Of a DNA stretch of 22,247 nt, positions 1 to 9,800 are shown in pieces. Position 1 is the stretch's first letter. Every line of letters starts with the position of its first letter. This DNA is from Corallochytrium limacisporum (taxonomy: Eukaryota; Opisthokonta). The notes beneath the pieces are model-generated. The model was given only the letters and a program-made list of their open reading frames with translations, was not told where the DNA came from and searched no databases. Position numbers and translations under genes: made by a program. Where the stretch lies: contig PDIP01000099.1 in the NCBI GenBank assembly GCA_002811645.1, positions 62,790 to 85,036 on the forward strand, written 5' to 3'.

Positions 1-2438
1 CAGTGGTGAAAAAGCCCCCCAACGGATCGGAAGGGAGGAAGGTTGGGTGGGTGAGCCAGTAAGCAAAATAACGTGGATCCAAAAAAGAAAATTCCTTTGC
101 TTCTTTTTCCGGTTTGGCCTGCGGAATAAATGTTTCAGTGTTGAAACATTGCACTGCCCGAAATGACCGAAGGGATACCCGTAATGAAAGGGTAAACAAC
201 CAACCAATCTACCGTACCACCCACCCACCTTGTTTCTCGCTCCGGCGACCTTCTCCCCACTTCCCCACCAGATCCATTTCGTAGTAAGAACCTTATGGAG
301 CAAACCAAACGACAGATGCGGAAGACGTTGGATACAAAGAGCGAGGGTCGAATACAAGCCGGCACACACAATATGTTACACATCTAGATGGTAGCCAAAG
401 ATGCAGAGCGGGTGTATAGACCAACCTACTGCGGAAAGATCAATTGTCGTGCATTTCACCACTGCTTGATGGTCCACGGGGAACAGACTCCATTGGAAAT
501 TGATCTTCATCGACGTCGTTTGCTTCTTGGGTGGCTTGTAGCTGGTATTTCGAACCTGTGTGTTGCAGGCTGCAGTCAATACCGGCTCATCCCCCCTCAA
601 GTCCACATGGAACGAGAGTTGGTCAGCATGCAGAAAAGAATCACCCTGTTATATGTTGTCTACGTTATTCCAAGGAAAAGCCATGCTTATGGTATGAATG
701 AACGTTAGAGTAAGAGAATGGTGTCTGCTGGTGTGCGTGATATTTTGGGGCACAACGGCTTACGGCGGTAGGGTGGTTGTGGCTTGCCCCGCTACTGGTA
801 CCGCTATGTATTCTGAAGTACGAAACAATAATACGCCCCCATCGGCGCCAGCCCGCCCACCGTCCCTAGCAATTGATGTCATTGTGGACCCTCTAGTAGC
901 AGTTTATCCTTCTTTCCTCCCTGTGCTGCGCAGGTTCACTGCACCTTGTGATTGCAACGGTTTTGAAAATTGCGTAAGTGACCTTCCGCAGGCGCATCTC
1001 CGGACATCTGTGCTTCAAGCTGGATCTATACGGAATATCCTCACTGGACATATGGACCTTGTTTCGGGTGCTATGCAAATTTGTGTATCCAAGAGGGGTA
1101 CAAACAAACCGCACGTGTCGTTATACAATACATTATCATAAGATCAGAACTGGCTCAGCATGGAAGTGACATACAACCGAATGCCATATTTGCTGTACAA
1201 AGCGTGTTGGGATATTTGAATCGCACCGCCCAAAGGATATGTACGAAACAAGATACCACTGGTATCGTTTCCTTCAGGCCCGGATTGATTCTATCTGGTA
1301 CCCACCAACGCCAAATTTGAGCACTTTCTATTGGTGCACCATCGTTATTCTATCACATTCGGTGAATGCGCATTTCCATTGGTCGGTTCCCAATTTGGAA
1401 GTGGGGATACCTCGAACGGGCACTGGGTGGCTCAATGGAGCCAAAGGTCCCCCCCTTCCCTTCTCCCCACCCCTTCTTCCGATACCCATAATGCGCCAAC
1501 TGCAAGGCTGCCCACTCTATCCCTTGCCTTCCGTTCTCGCGGAAGGTTTTGTCCTTGATTGGTTTCGCTGAGCCATACCAATCAAGATGGCATCTGCCAA
1601 GATATTTGTGTTTGAGCAGCAGCTGCATGTCCGTATTGGTGTTGTGCTTTGCGGTCATATACCGGTGTATTGCAGAGGTCCGTTTGCATTCCTTCTTTCC
1701 TCTTCTTGCGCAATACCCACCAAGCAAGGCATCGAGATGTGCATGCTTGAAAGACATGTACTGCACATGGCAACCAAACACGCTTTAACATATGTGCGAA
1801 AAATTATGAAAGAACATATTGAACACAACACTCGAAATGATGGGCTGCGCACGGGTGTTTGCCACGGCCATGCATGCATATAACCTCTTGCTGGCCCTGG
1901 CAGGCATGCCGAGATACGCATGGACTACGTCCAGCCCCACCTTCTGTTGTGAGTTTCTACCTTATAGACTACTGCATGAATTCTCTTCTTCTATAGTCCT
2001 CATTGGGCAATGAGAAAGCTTGATTCTCTGTTGTACGATCGCGATACCCGGGGTGAATCTGATGACACAGGTAAAATAATTAGTTGTACCTAAATCTTAG
2101 TGCTTCCAAAGTGGGAAATCATGCTACTGGTGGTAGCACCCGACCAAACCGGGTGCATGAGAGTCCCAATTGAGTTCATACCATCAACAAGACTGTATTG
2201 AACGGTTTTACGGAGCGGAGACCCTGTGTGCGCCCTGAACTTCAAAACTCGATGAGCACTGGAGCTTTGGCAGATTCTTCAGACCTGTGCGAAGCATCCA
2301 GATCCTGATTCACTCATGGGTCCCTTGCTTAGACTGTAACAGATGAGAAACCATCATCGTACAGCATCGTGGACGGTGGTGCGGTGAAGTATGGATAGAA
2401 GATACGTAAAATGTAATTTGTGTTTGTTAGTAGTTATG
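1..2438. other. Gene-poor left flank
   Basis: No ORF here has recognisable domains. The longest ATG-started frames (698-1141 on +, 1353-1781 on -) are of a length expected by chance in 22 kb of mid-GC DNA and overlap others in several frames. Visible structure is limited to pyrimidine/purine-rich patches, including six C's at 15-20 and the C-run tract at 1449-1473 described separately. The last few hundred bases are presumably the 3' flank of the minus-strand gene ending at 2439; I see no AATAAA there on the minus strand. Confidence 0.6.
1449..1473 (-). repeat. C-run tract, G-quadruplex-capable on minus strand
   Basis: The plus strand carries four C-runs of 7, 3, 4 and 4 bases with spacers of 2, 4 and 1, so the minus strand fits the canonical four-run G-quadruplex pattern. 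It resembles the tracts found upstream of other genes in this window (15354-15383, 17033-17070), but no gene was recognised next to it. It may mark an unseen promoter or be simple-sequence DNA. The pattern is seen directly; folding is inference. Confidence 0.5.
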
Positions 2439-3242
2439 TTAGGTAAAATGCGTTGGCCAGCTGTCTTCCTTTTGAGACCCCATATCCAAGCCTGGGACAC
2501 CGTTGTGGAGTGAGTCAAGGTCCCGTTGTTGTTGATGACGCAGTTGTCGACGACGGTAGATTATTATAACAGCACCAATGGCCAGCCCCAAGAGTGCTAT
2601 TGCTGCAACTGTGATGCCGGCGATGACCCCAGAAGATAGGTCTGAACTGCTACTGTGTCGCTGATCACTAAGCTCGTAATCAGTGCTGTCGCCCATGAGT
2701 ACCTCTGCCACTGGATCGCCACTCTCAAGTGAACCAGTGTCATCCGGGTCATCTTCATGAGTAGACTCTGGTGTGTGTGTCGGCGTATCTTGAGGTTTGT
2801 CTGTTGTGCTTGGATCAACTGCTGGCTTTTCACAGATACCCCGGCAATCCTCAGTGAGACTTTCAATATCACAACCGTTCTGGATCACACAGGAGGTACC
2901 CTCAGCGCACCGAAGCATTCCAATGGCGCGATATGTGGCGGATTCAGCGCAAGTCTGACCTTCAGGGACAATGTCAAAGCAAGTGGCAGTACCAGGAAAG
3001 ATGCCGGCACAGTATTGAGTGTGTGGGTCATAGCAGCATCCCGAGGCGCCCCGGGCTTCACAGAAAGACAGTCCCGCGCCACAGATCTGATCTGTGCACA
3101 CGCCATTGTCAAAGCCTGAGCAGTAGATGCCTGCATCACGGTTACATTCAAAGTGACTGGAGCATGAATCGCCAACTGATTGGGCCGTGACAGACACGAA
3201 CAGGTCACTGACGAAAAGAAAGGCAATCAAGTGGCAGATCAT
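2439..3242 (-). CDS. Cysteine-rich single-pass membrane protein
   Basis: Predicted 267-residue type I membrane protein. Residues 1-19 form a hydrophobic signal peptide ending ...VSVTA before QSVGDSC. Residues 26-137 hold 16 cysteines (an even number, suggesting 8 disulfides) with patterns such as C-x5-C-x7-C and an adjacent CC pair, loosely like Dickkopf-N or other small disulfide-rich modules. Residues 138-205 are a Pro/Thr/Ser/Asp/Glu stalk; 206-228 are one membrane helix followed by YRRR; about 40 residues form a Gln/Arg-rich cytoplasmic tail. The frame stays open to an ATG at 3443, but that extension is not signal-like. I chose the ATG at 3242 because it gives an immediate signal peptide and has G at -3. 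The stop is TAA. Function is unknown; a cell-surface receptor or adhesin is a guess. The neighbour at 4773-6836 is on the same strand but 1.5 kb away. Confidence 0.8.
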   Translation of the reverse strand: MICHLIAFLFVSDLFVSVTAQSVGDSCSSHFECNRDAGIYCSGFDNGVCTDQICGAGLSFCEARGASGCCYDPHTQYCAGIFPGTATCFDIVPEGQTCAESATYRAIGMLRCAEGTSCVIQNGCDIESLTEDCRGICEKPAVDPSTTDKPQDTPTHTPESTHEDDPDDTGSLESGDPVAEVLMGDSTDYELSDQRHSSSSDLSSGVIAGITVAAIALLGLAIGAVIIIYRRRQLRHQQQRDLDSLHNGVPGLDMGSQKEDSWPTHFT

Positions 3243-3249
3243 TGCAAAT

Positions 3250-3308
3250 TTGAGGTGTTCTCCGTGACGGGGTTCCCAATGTACACGCTTGGTCACCGAA
3301 CACCTCAA
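3250..3308 (-). repeat. Inverted repeat in the leader before the cysteine-rich gene
   Basis: TTGAGGTGTTC at 3250-3260 is the exact reverse complement of 3298-3308. Inside it, GTGAC at 3264-3268 pairs with GTCAC at 3292-3296. As RNA this would make an 11 bp stem, a 3/1 internal bulge, a 5 bp stem and a 23-nt loop, ending only 7 nt before the chosen ATG at 3242. Alternatively it is a DNA site for a dimeric regulator. If translation began at the far ATG (3443) it would be coding, which I consider unlikely. Confidence 0.6.
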
Positions 3309-4772
3309 TGATTCAAGAAGGAGGCCCAAATTAAGTACCATCTTCTGTGTACCCATAGTCCTAGAAGTGTCAACAACATTTTCCTGTGGCGGAATCTGGC
3401 AGTTGGCGAAGGCAATGCACTTGATTAAAACATGGGTGAACATATACCGATCTCAAAACCGTCTTGCAGGATGATTGGTCATCCATATTTATTGCTTATT
3501 GCTGCTTGATGACGCTCGAGTAGCCATGTACTTTGTATGTCAATACAAATATCAGCGGGTGTTGGTGGATGCTACTGCGTTTGAGGCCAGTATAGACCCC
3601 CATTCCTTGCCCCTTCACCTTGGGCTGTGGCTGTGCGCAGGCCCAACTCCTTCCGTCCCCTTCCTCCTCGAATTCTGTTTGATTCGGTCCCCCTCCCTGC
3701 ACACGGTGCGACCCAGAAATGGCCACCCAACCAACCAAAACGGGTAGCCGCCAGAAGGGGCAGCGCACGGCAACAAACCCCACTTCCAAACCTCCCATCT
3801 GCCCCAATGGACGAGGGACGAAGGTCGGAGGAGGCCTGTGAATGGTGACATCTACAGAACTTTTGTCGGTTCGCAGGCAGCACCATCGAAGAACACGAAG
3901 CATGCATGCTGTGTGTACATGGGATCTGAAAAAGGCCTCTTCCAGAAAATTCCCCCTGCAATGATGTATATGATCATAGAATTGAAGACAAAGTCAATGT
4001 GCCAGGCGGCAGCACGGAGGTCACTATTTCTTGATCCCTGTTGACCATTGACCCTTGGCTTCATCCCCTGCTGACCAACTCTGCTTTAACCTCCCCTCCC
4101 CCCCCGGGGGGGGGGTTCCCTCTTTACCCGGTTCACAACAGTGACCCAGAAGTGCTCTGGTCGATCTGACGTAAGACGGGGCGGGTATGCGGCGGAATAG
4201 TCGAGTCTTCCTTCTTCCTTCCCCACTTCCCCATCTCCGTTCGGTCCATATTGGGGTTCATCCACATTCGGTACCAACTCAATATTACGAAACCAGAAGT
4301 TAAACAATCATCGAGAACGGTGGTTAAAGTAAGAGAGAGATTTTTTTCACTTTGTCCATTTAAGTTTCTATCCCCACCGTTTTTCTTCCTCGGTACTTTC
4401 ACATCGGACAGTTACTTTCCGCTTTACTATAGTTTGCCATCTTGGGCCACTCGACGGCGTGGGTGGTGTCCGAATAGATCTCGGCGAAGGTCTATTTGAC
4501 CAGGTATCGATCGGTGGTGAAAACTTTACAGAACAAAGTGGGGGATAGCCGCACTCTGCATTAGCCTGCTCTGCTGTTATGAAAGGAGATACGGAATCCA
4601 CCATTCTCGCACAATCACCCAAAATAAAGCCAACGGTAGCACCGTTTCGAACACTACCATTAGCCGATGAAAACCCAAATGATTTGGCATTGGAATGCAA
4701 GTAAGTGGAACTACGGGGTCTAATGCAGTCAGGAGGTGCTGCGGAATCGCGGTGTTGTCTTGTCCTTGGACA
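3309..4772. other. Intergenic stretch between the two left-hand minus-strand genes
   Basis: About 1.46 kb without a credible gene. It should contain the promoter of the cysteine-rich gene and the 3' flank of the flavocytochrome gene. There are C-rich patches around 3655-3700 (about 410-460 bp upstream of the 3242 start), a C8G10 block at 4098-4115, and a run of T at 4340-4348. Overlapping frames at 3496-3961 on the minus strand come from base-composition bias and show no domain. Confidence 0.5.
4098..4115. repeat. C8G10 homopolymer palindrome
   Basis: Eight C's are followed directly by ten G's, a near-perfect 16-18 base palindrome able to form a cruciform or G-rich structure. A shorter version (C5G7) lies at 15379-15390 upstream of NRT2. 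Both are followed on the plus strand by the shared 10-mer ACCCGGTTCA (4126-4135 and 15456-15465). Homopolymers of this length are also sites of sequencing-length error. Confidence 0.7.
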
Positions 4773-6836
4773 TCAAAAGAGAAATGTCTCAGTGTGAATA
4801 TGCAGGCGACGATCACAGGCGGCAGCCTTACGCACATCAGCGACCAGGCTGTCCGGACCGCAGACGGCTACGGCGGTCTCCCTTGCGGGACTGGAGAGGA
4901 CTTCTAGGACAGAGCAGCGCTGGGTGCTGATCTTACACCCGGACCACACTGTGTCCTGGGCAAAGAAGCCTTGCTCATCGGAGCCCCTGAAGTAAATGTG
5001 AACGTGGACCTCAATCTGGGCAGCCTCAGGAACATTTGCAAGCATGGACTGGATTTCGTCCAGAAGAAAACATGCCAATGGGGCGTCGCGGACACTCCAA
5101 TGCAATTGTATCTGCCGCACCGGGCAAACAGACTGGGAGGCATTAGCGTTCCGAAGCAAAGGGGTGATTTCGTTCGTACTCACCTCTTGAGGTGAGCCTT
5201 CCTGTCCCTCCTGCTCCTGGTTGCTCCATGACGTGAGAACCCCCGAGAACAGAGAAAACATCGGCGTGATGCCCACACCACCGGCAAATAGCACGACGGA
5301 AGGGTAATTGCTCACATTGAAGGGAAGAGCGCCGTAGGGGCCCTCCACCCAACCCTCAGTTGGTTGTGGCCGCTTGCCAATGGCAGCTTGATACAAGATA
5401 CTTGTGAATTCCTTCATCTTCTCGTTCTTCAACGTGGTTTCGTCGTGTCTGGGAGCGTTCGGCATTCCCTCGTCATCGTCATGCTGCATGTTCTTAATGA
5501 TAAAGCGCAGGCTGTTTGCCTGCGTGCTTTGGTTGCAGATACTGAAAGGATGCCACTCCCCAACCTTAAGATCCGGGAACGCCAGGAACATGTACTGCCC
5601 GGGCGCATGCTTGGCGCCTGGGCTTAACTCCAACAGAGTATGGTAGTCCCCGATGGGACGTAGGTCCTTAATCCCCATGCGGTGCTCTCTGCTGCTGATG
5701 CGTAAAACGCGATCCAGGGCGTAGAGACCCATTGTGGGGGCCAAAATGAGGGCAGCTCGGGGAATGTGGGCGACCACGAAGCCAGCGTAGACCAGAGCCA
5801 GCACTATGTGCATCCAGTAAAACACTTCAAAGACCTTGCGACGCAACGTGGGGTAACTGATAATGCCCAAGGTTAGCAACAGGATGCCGGCGACGATGCC
5901 GGGCAAGGCTGCCACTTTGATACCTGTCCGGTAGGGGCTGAGCAGATAACTCAGGCCCTGCTCATCGATGGCGTGCAGATATATCATGGTGGCTGCATGG
6001 CCGGAAGTGAATACAAGAGTAGTCCATCCAAGCACTCGATGGAATTCAATATTGCGTTCAAAGGATCGCCACGTGAGAACCTGGAGCACTGGATTGCGGC
6101 GCACCATCATCAGGAAGCAAAGGGAAGATGTAAGGATTGCACCGTCCGCCAGGGCACGGCTTATCGCATCCACAATGCCAGCAGCAGATAGGTGCTGGCC
6201 TGCCGCAATCTTGATATACGTAGACAGCAGAACAAGGCCTAAGAACCATTGAACCAACTCAGCAACCGTGAGCCAAATTCCCAGTATCCCGACACTGATA
6301 CGTGACGGCTGCCAACGGGACACTATGGTTGAACTAACGAGGGTCATGCATACCAAGGAAAAGGCGATCCATTGGTACGTGTAAGCAATGAGAGGCGGTT
6401 TCAGGGCCTTGAGCTCCTCTTGGGCTTTGAGGGCCTTGTCACTGAACTTTGCACAGGGAGGGGCATGTGTCATCGAATTGTCCAGACCAGGGTGGCTAAT
6501 GTTATCCATGCGAAATGGTTTGCCGTTTTCCACCCATTCACAACAAGGATCGCCAAGTTCATGGCCATTGGTCTGTCCATCACCGTCAGAGTCAGAAAGG
6601 CACAGGTAAAGGCTCCACCCGCTGCCAGTCAAGGCATGGAAGCGGGTAAAGTCTTCACCGAATGGGTTGAGTCCACCTGTACCGTCAGGAGCATTGTGTC
6701 CAACAGCCACCCAGGCTGAATTATCTTTCGGATTAAGCACCAATGCACCATTTGGGAACTGTGGCAAGTAATTCAAGTGTCCGTGCACCAGTCCAAAAAA
6801 CACTGGAGCCAAGACCGATATCTTGGCCAGCTCCAT
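4773..6836 (-). CDS. Temptin domain-ferric reductase/NOX-type flavocytochrome b fusion
   Basis: Predicted 687-residue membrane oxidoreductase passing electrons from cytosolic NAD(P)H through FAD and two b hemes across a membrane; acceptors in this family are ferric/cupric ions, O2 or a partner protein. Signal peptide 1-19 is followed by a temptin-like domain (about 20-128) with PNG, DSDGDGQTNGHELGDP (82-97), CC-x-W and SHPG. About seven TM helices span 149-376. Heme-ligand pairs are H266/H280 and H343/H357, each 14 apart. The FAD motif HPFS is at 429-432. NAD(P)H motifs are GPYG (499-502), GGVGITP (519-525) and CGP (659-661); the protein ends in the typical E-x-F-x-F. Every core motif is present, so it looks functional. 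An odd number of helices puts temptin outside and FAD in the cytosol. The frame opens 15 nt further at a TTG with no upstream ATG; I use the ATG at 6836 (G at -3 and +4). Temptin modules are known from secreted animal and oomycete proteins; fusion to a ferric reductase is unusual. Confidence 0.9.
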   Translation of the reverse strand: MELAKISVLAPVFFGLVHGHLNYLPQFPNGALVLNPKDNSAWVAVGHNAPDGTGGLNPFGEDFTRFHALTGSGWSLYLCLSDSDGDGQTNGHELGDPCCEWVENGKPFRMDNISHPGLDNSMTHAPPCAKFSDKALKAQEELKALKPPLIAYTYQWIAFSLVCMTLVSSTIVSRWQPSRISVGILGIWLTVAELVQWFLGLVLLSTYIKIAAGQHLSAAGIVDAISRALADGAILTSSLCFLMMVRRNPVLQVLTWRSFERNIEFHRVLGWTTLVFTSGHAATMIYLHAIDEQGLSYLLSPYRTGIKVAALPGIVAGILLLTLGIISYPTLRRKVFEVFYWMHIVLALVYAGFVVAHIPRAALILAPTMGLYALDRVLRISSREHRMGIKDLRPIGDYHTLLELSPGAKHAPGQYMFLAFPDLKVGEWHPFSICNQSTQANSLRFIIKNMQHDDDEGMPNAPRHDETTLKNEKMKEFTSILYQAAIGKRPQPTEGWVEGPYGALPFNVSNYPSVVLFAGGVGITPMFSLFSGVLTSWSNQEQEGQEGSPQEVSTNEITPLLRNANASQSVCPVRQIQLHWSVRDAPLACFLLDEIQSMLANVPEAAQIEVHVHIYFRGSDEQGFFAQDTVWSGCKISTQRCSVLEVLSSPARETAVAVCGPDSLVADVRKAAACDRRLHIHTETFLF

Positions 6837-6859
6837 CACCGTAGCCGACAATTTTTCAT
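6836..6859 (-). promoter_or_regulatory. 7-codon upstream ORF overlapping the flavocytochrome start
   Basis: On the minus strand an ATG at 6859 opens a frame of seven codons (MKNCRLR) ending in TGA at 6838-6836. The A of that TGA is the A of the main ATG, giving TGATG. Such a stop-start overlap can allow reinitiation or dampen translation of the downstream ORF. This holds only if the transcript starts upstream of 6859, which the sequence does not prove. Confidence 0.45.
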
Positions 6860-9800
6860 TTTGTACACCTAACTTTGCCTATCTTTTAAAAATGCAAATG
6901 GAGGTTGTGCTATAATACTGTGGAACATAGTCTTCCACAAATACCTGAGATTGAAAGTAACCCATGCCTGAGTTTACAATAGCACAACAAACATGCACGT
7001 TGCCGTTGATTCGCTCTGTGATTCACTTTCCAGTTTTAGAACGAGCGTGACCACGCACCAGCTGATACCGGCCGGTGTAGTGGCGGAAGGGAGAAGGGAG
7101 CTCGTTTGTGTTGCTAGTGGCGGCCTTACCTGTCCTGATGCTCCGTCTGCCACCCTCCTCCAAAGGTGCCACTTTTTTCATCAGTTTCTTTCTGACGGGC
7201 CCGGGGGCCCTCTGCGCAGGAAATAAGCCACCGTCCCACCCAGGGGAGTCCGCACCCCATCCTTGCAGACTGGTTGCAGGAGAGAATTGTACAGAGGGAG
7301 CGAGGAGGAAGGGAGGGTTGGGGAGCGCTTAGAACTTTTGAACGAGCGAAGTAGAGAGATAGGGGGAGAGCGAGAGACCGCCGGAAGGGGAAAATACAAA
7401 CGAAAAAAAAAAATCCCGGTGGCCGTGAATGGAAGGATGAGGACGGTTTTGTGTGTGATGCATTGTCACTAGGAAAAGTCTGTGGGAGGAAGAGGGACAC
7501 TGGCCTTGGGTGAAAACCAACAGGGATCTGGGCGACTGCAAGAGAGATAAGTTTAGTGGCGACGGTGTAGGGCACTTGGGTGCCAGTGCCGGCTACCGCA
7601 GTAGCGGGACCCTCGGGATATACTTTGTATCGATGGCACACACACAGATCTCGTGCTGAAGAACAAATATTTCTCCCGGTAGTATCGCGGAGCTAAGCCA
7701 ATGGTTTTGAGCAGGGGCCCCTTGCAGCCGATGAGAGTTTAAGTTCTTTTTCCGTTTCGTTCGAGAATTGGATGGGTCCCGCCTCTGACCAAGTTCTTCG
7801 GCTGGGGTGAAGGGCCGGTAGGGCCAGTGAGTGATCTGTGCCAGCCTACCAACTTGGCTCAAGCTGTGGACTACACTGCTCCTTTTTCGCGTCCCCCAAA
7901 GCTTTCTTGCTTAGCCGAGCTCCAAGCCTGAACCATTAACCTTCTGCCAAGTCAACGCTTCAGAGAGACTCATGACCACAAAGCCTGCTTACACGCATGG
8001 TCACCTAATGATGTGAGTTCACTAGTAAATTGAGAAATCGGCACTGAGCTGAACGCTCATCTCCAAATATTTCTGAAGTGGATACGGAAAGGAACAAGGG
8101 AGAATGCCGCCAGGTCGCCAGCGTGTGCGCAGTCCCCATGTGACAATGGCACTGTAGTATTTCATCGGCGGTCACAATTGACAGATACAATACAGAGCGG
8201 GGGGCCGTTGACAAATCTCAGATACCAGAGCCCAGTATGGGTTTTAGACATCTTTTGGCCGGAGCGCAACAGATCGGAGAGAAAGAAACGAGACGGAGAG
8301 CGAGAGTGTGAGAGACCGGAAGAAGTCCCTTGGACAAAATGACCTGGACAGCAGTGCGCGTGCGGACGCAGCTTCGACCATGAGGATTCGTGACGCAGTG
8401 CGAGTGTTTGTGTATTACGCGTCATTGTGTATCTCCAGCGGTCGCGCATGTAAACAGTTGAATGTGCTTCATTCATAACACGACATCGAACTTTAACAAC
8501 CCGCTAGATAAGGGCCTCCCTTTGACTGCTTAGATGAGTGAACATTGTCCTTCGTCCATGATGTCGTTATTAATGTGATTGTGCGCGGGACTATGTAAAT
8601 ACAATTCCGTTACCAAAACACATTGATGAGTTCTCATGGTATTTGATGGGAATATGCAATGAGACCAAAAAAAGGGCACATGTGGTGTTTACTATTTGTA
8701 CTGAATATATTGAAGGGCTTGTCAAAGGGGATCCGGTGTAGCGGACATCCCCCGTGACCCGCCCAACACGCCAGGCAGAGCATGTAGCCCGGTCCCGTAG
8801 CCCGACCGCGTCTTACGGTATAAAATGGGCACCACTCTATAAGACGACGCATTTCCGATTATTCTGCGCAACCGGGTCATGCGTTGGACTCGGAAATGCG
8901 AGAAGGGTGGAGTTTAAAAACTTCGCAATTGGTGTGACATGACGTGCTATGATGTGCTGCAGTTTGGATAGCTTTCACCGACACGAGCGACTTGATTGAA
9001 AACATGTAACAAAACTGAGTCATCGCGCCTAACTATTGCGAGTTGCAGCGAGTTGCCAAGTAATTCTGTCCAGCATCCGGGGTCCTCAGAACAGTCATCC
9101 TCAAGTCAACATGAAAGGAGTGACCAACTGAAGTAAGAGCGATGGCAGATATCGTGCTTGTTGTAGCGATGTGATACTTTGGAAGCATCTGAAAACCCGG
9201 ACGAAAGTTTGATCGTAGGATTGGTCCGAACTAGTGCTTCAAACTCCTGTTGAAGTTTACAATTCACAAGCCGGGCTTTATTCTGCAATCAACTTGACTT
9301 CGGGAACCTCAGACACATCTGCTCACTGGATTCTTGGACTCCTTATTATGTAAGCATGACTCGGTAGAAAGCCGATATCCGCATAAACAGGGACGGGGAG
9401 ACGCTCAACTCGCTGGCAATGAAAGCGCGAGTGGAGCCAATGTTACTTCCTAGTAGAGCGATTTCAACCGACCATTGGAAGGAACCTTTAACCAACCCCC
9501 TCTCGGCCTTCCAGAAATAGACTTCCATTGTGGTGATTAGAAATTGGTGGGTTTCAGAATCCCACTTTCCGCTGCTTTTGTCGCGGCCCCATAGCGACTG
9601 ACGACATATCACAAAAAATGTCAGAAAAGCACATCATATATTTCTAACCAAGAACACCCCACGCCGAACACCCAAGACTTTTCTACAATGATCCCTCCGA
9701 ATTTCTAGTTCACACCACAAGTACCTACCCACTAACAGCGGTCGAACAAAGGGGCTCCGTTCTAAGCATCACACTCAACGATGATTGACGCAGGAGCGAG

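Noticed and set aside
698-1141. 147-residue plus-strand ORF with a hydrophobic start
   Set aside because: Length is near chance expectation for the window, no domain, and it overlaps other frames. A small secreted protein cannot be excluded.
3243-3443. Longer form of the cysteine-rich protein from the ATG at 3443
   Set aside because: The added 67 residues lack signal or domain character and would bury the signal peptide; the inverted repeat there looks like a leader.
6837-6851. Extended start of the flavocytochrome at 6851
   Set aside because: The codon at 6849-6851 is TTG on the coding strand, not ATG. Eukaryotic initiation there is unlikely and the ATG at 6836 gives a good signal peptide.
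7126-7641. 171-residue minus-strand ORF
   Set aside because: Low-complexity Ser/Pro/Phe-rich translation of purine-rich DNA without domains.
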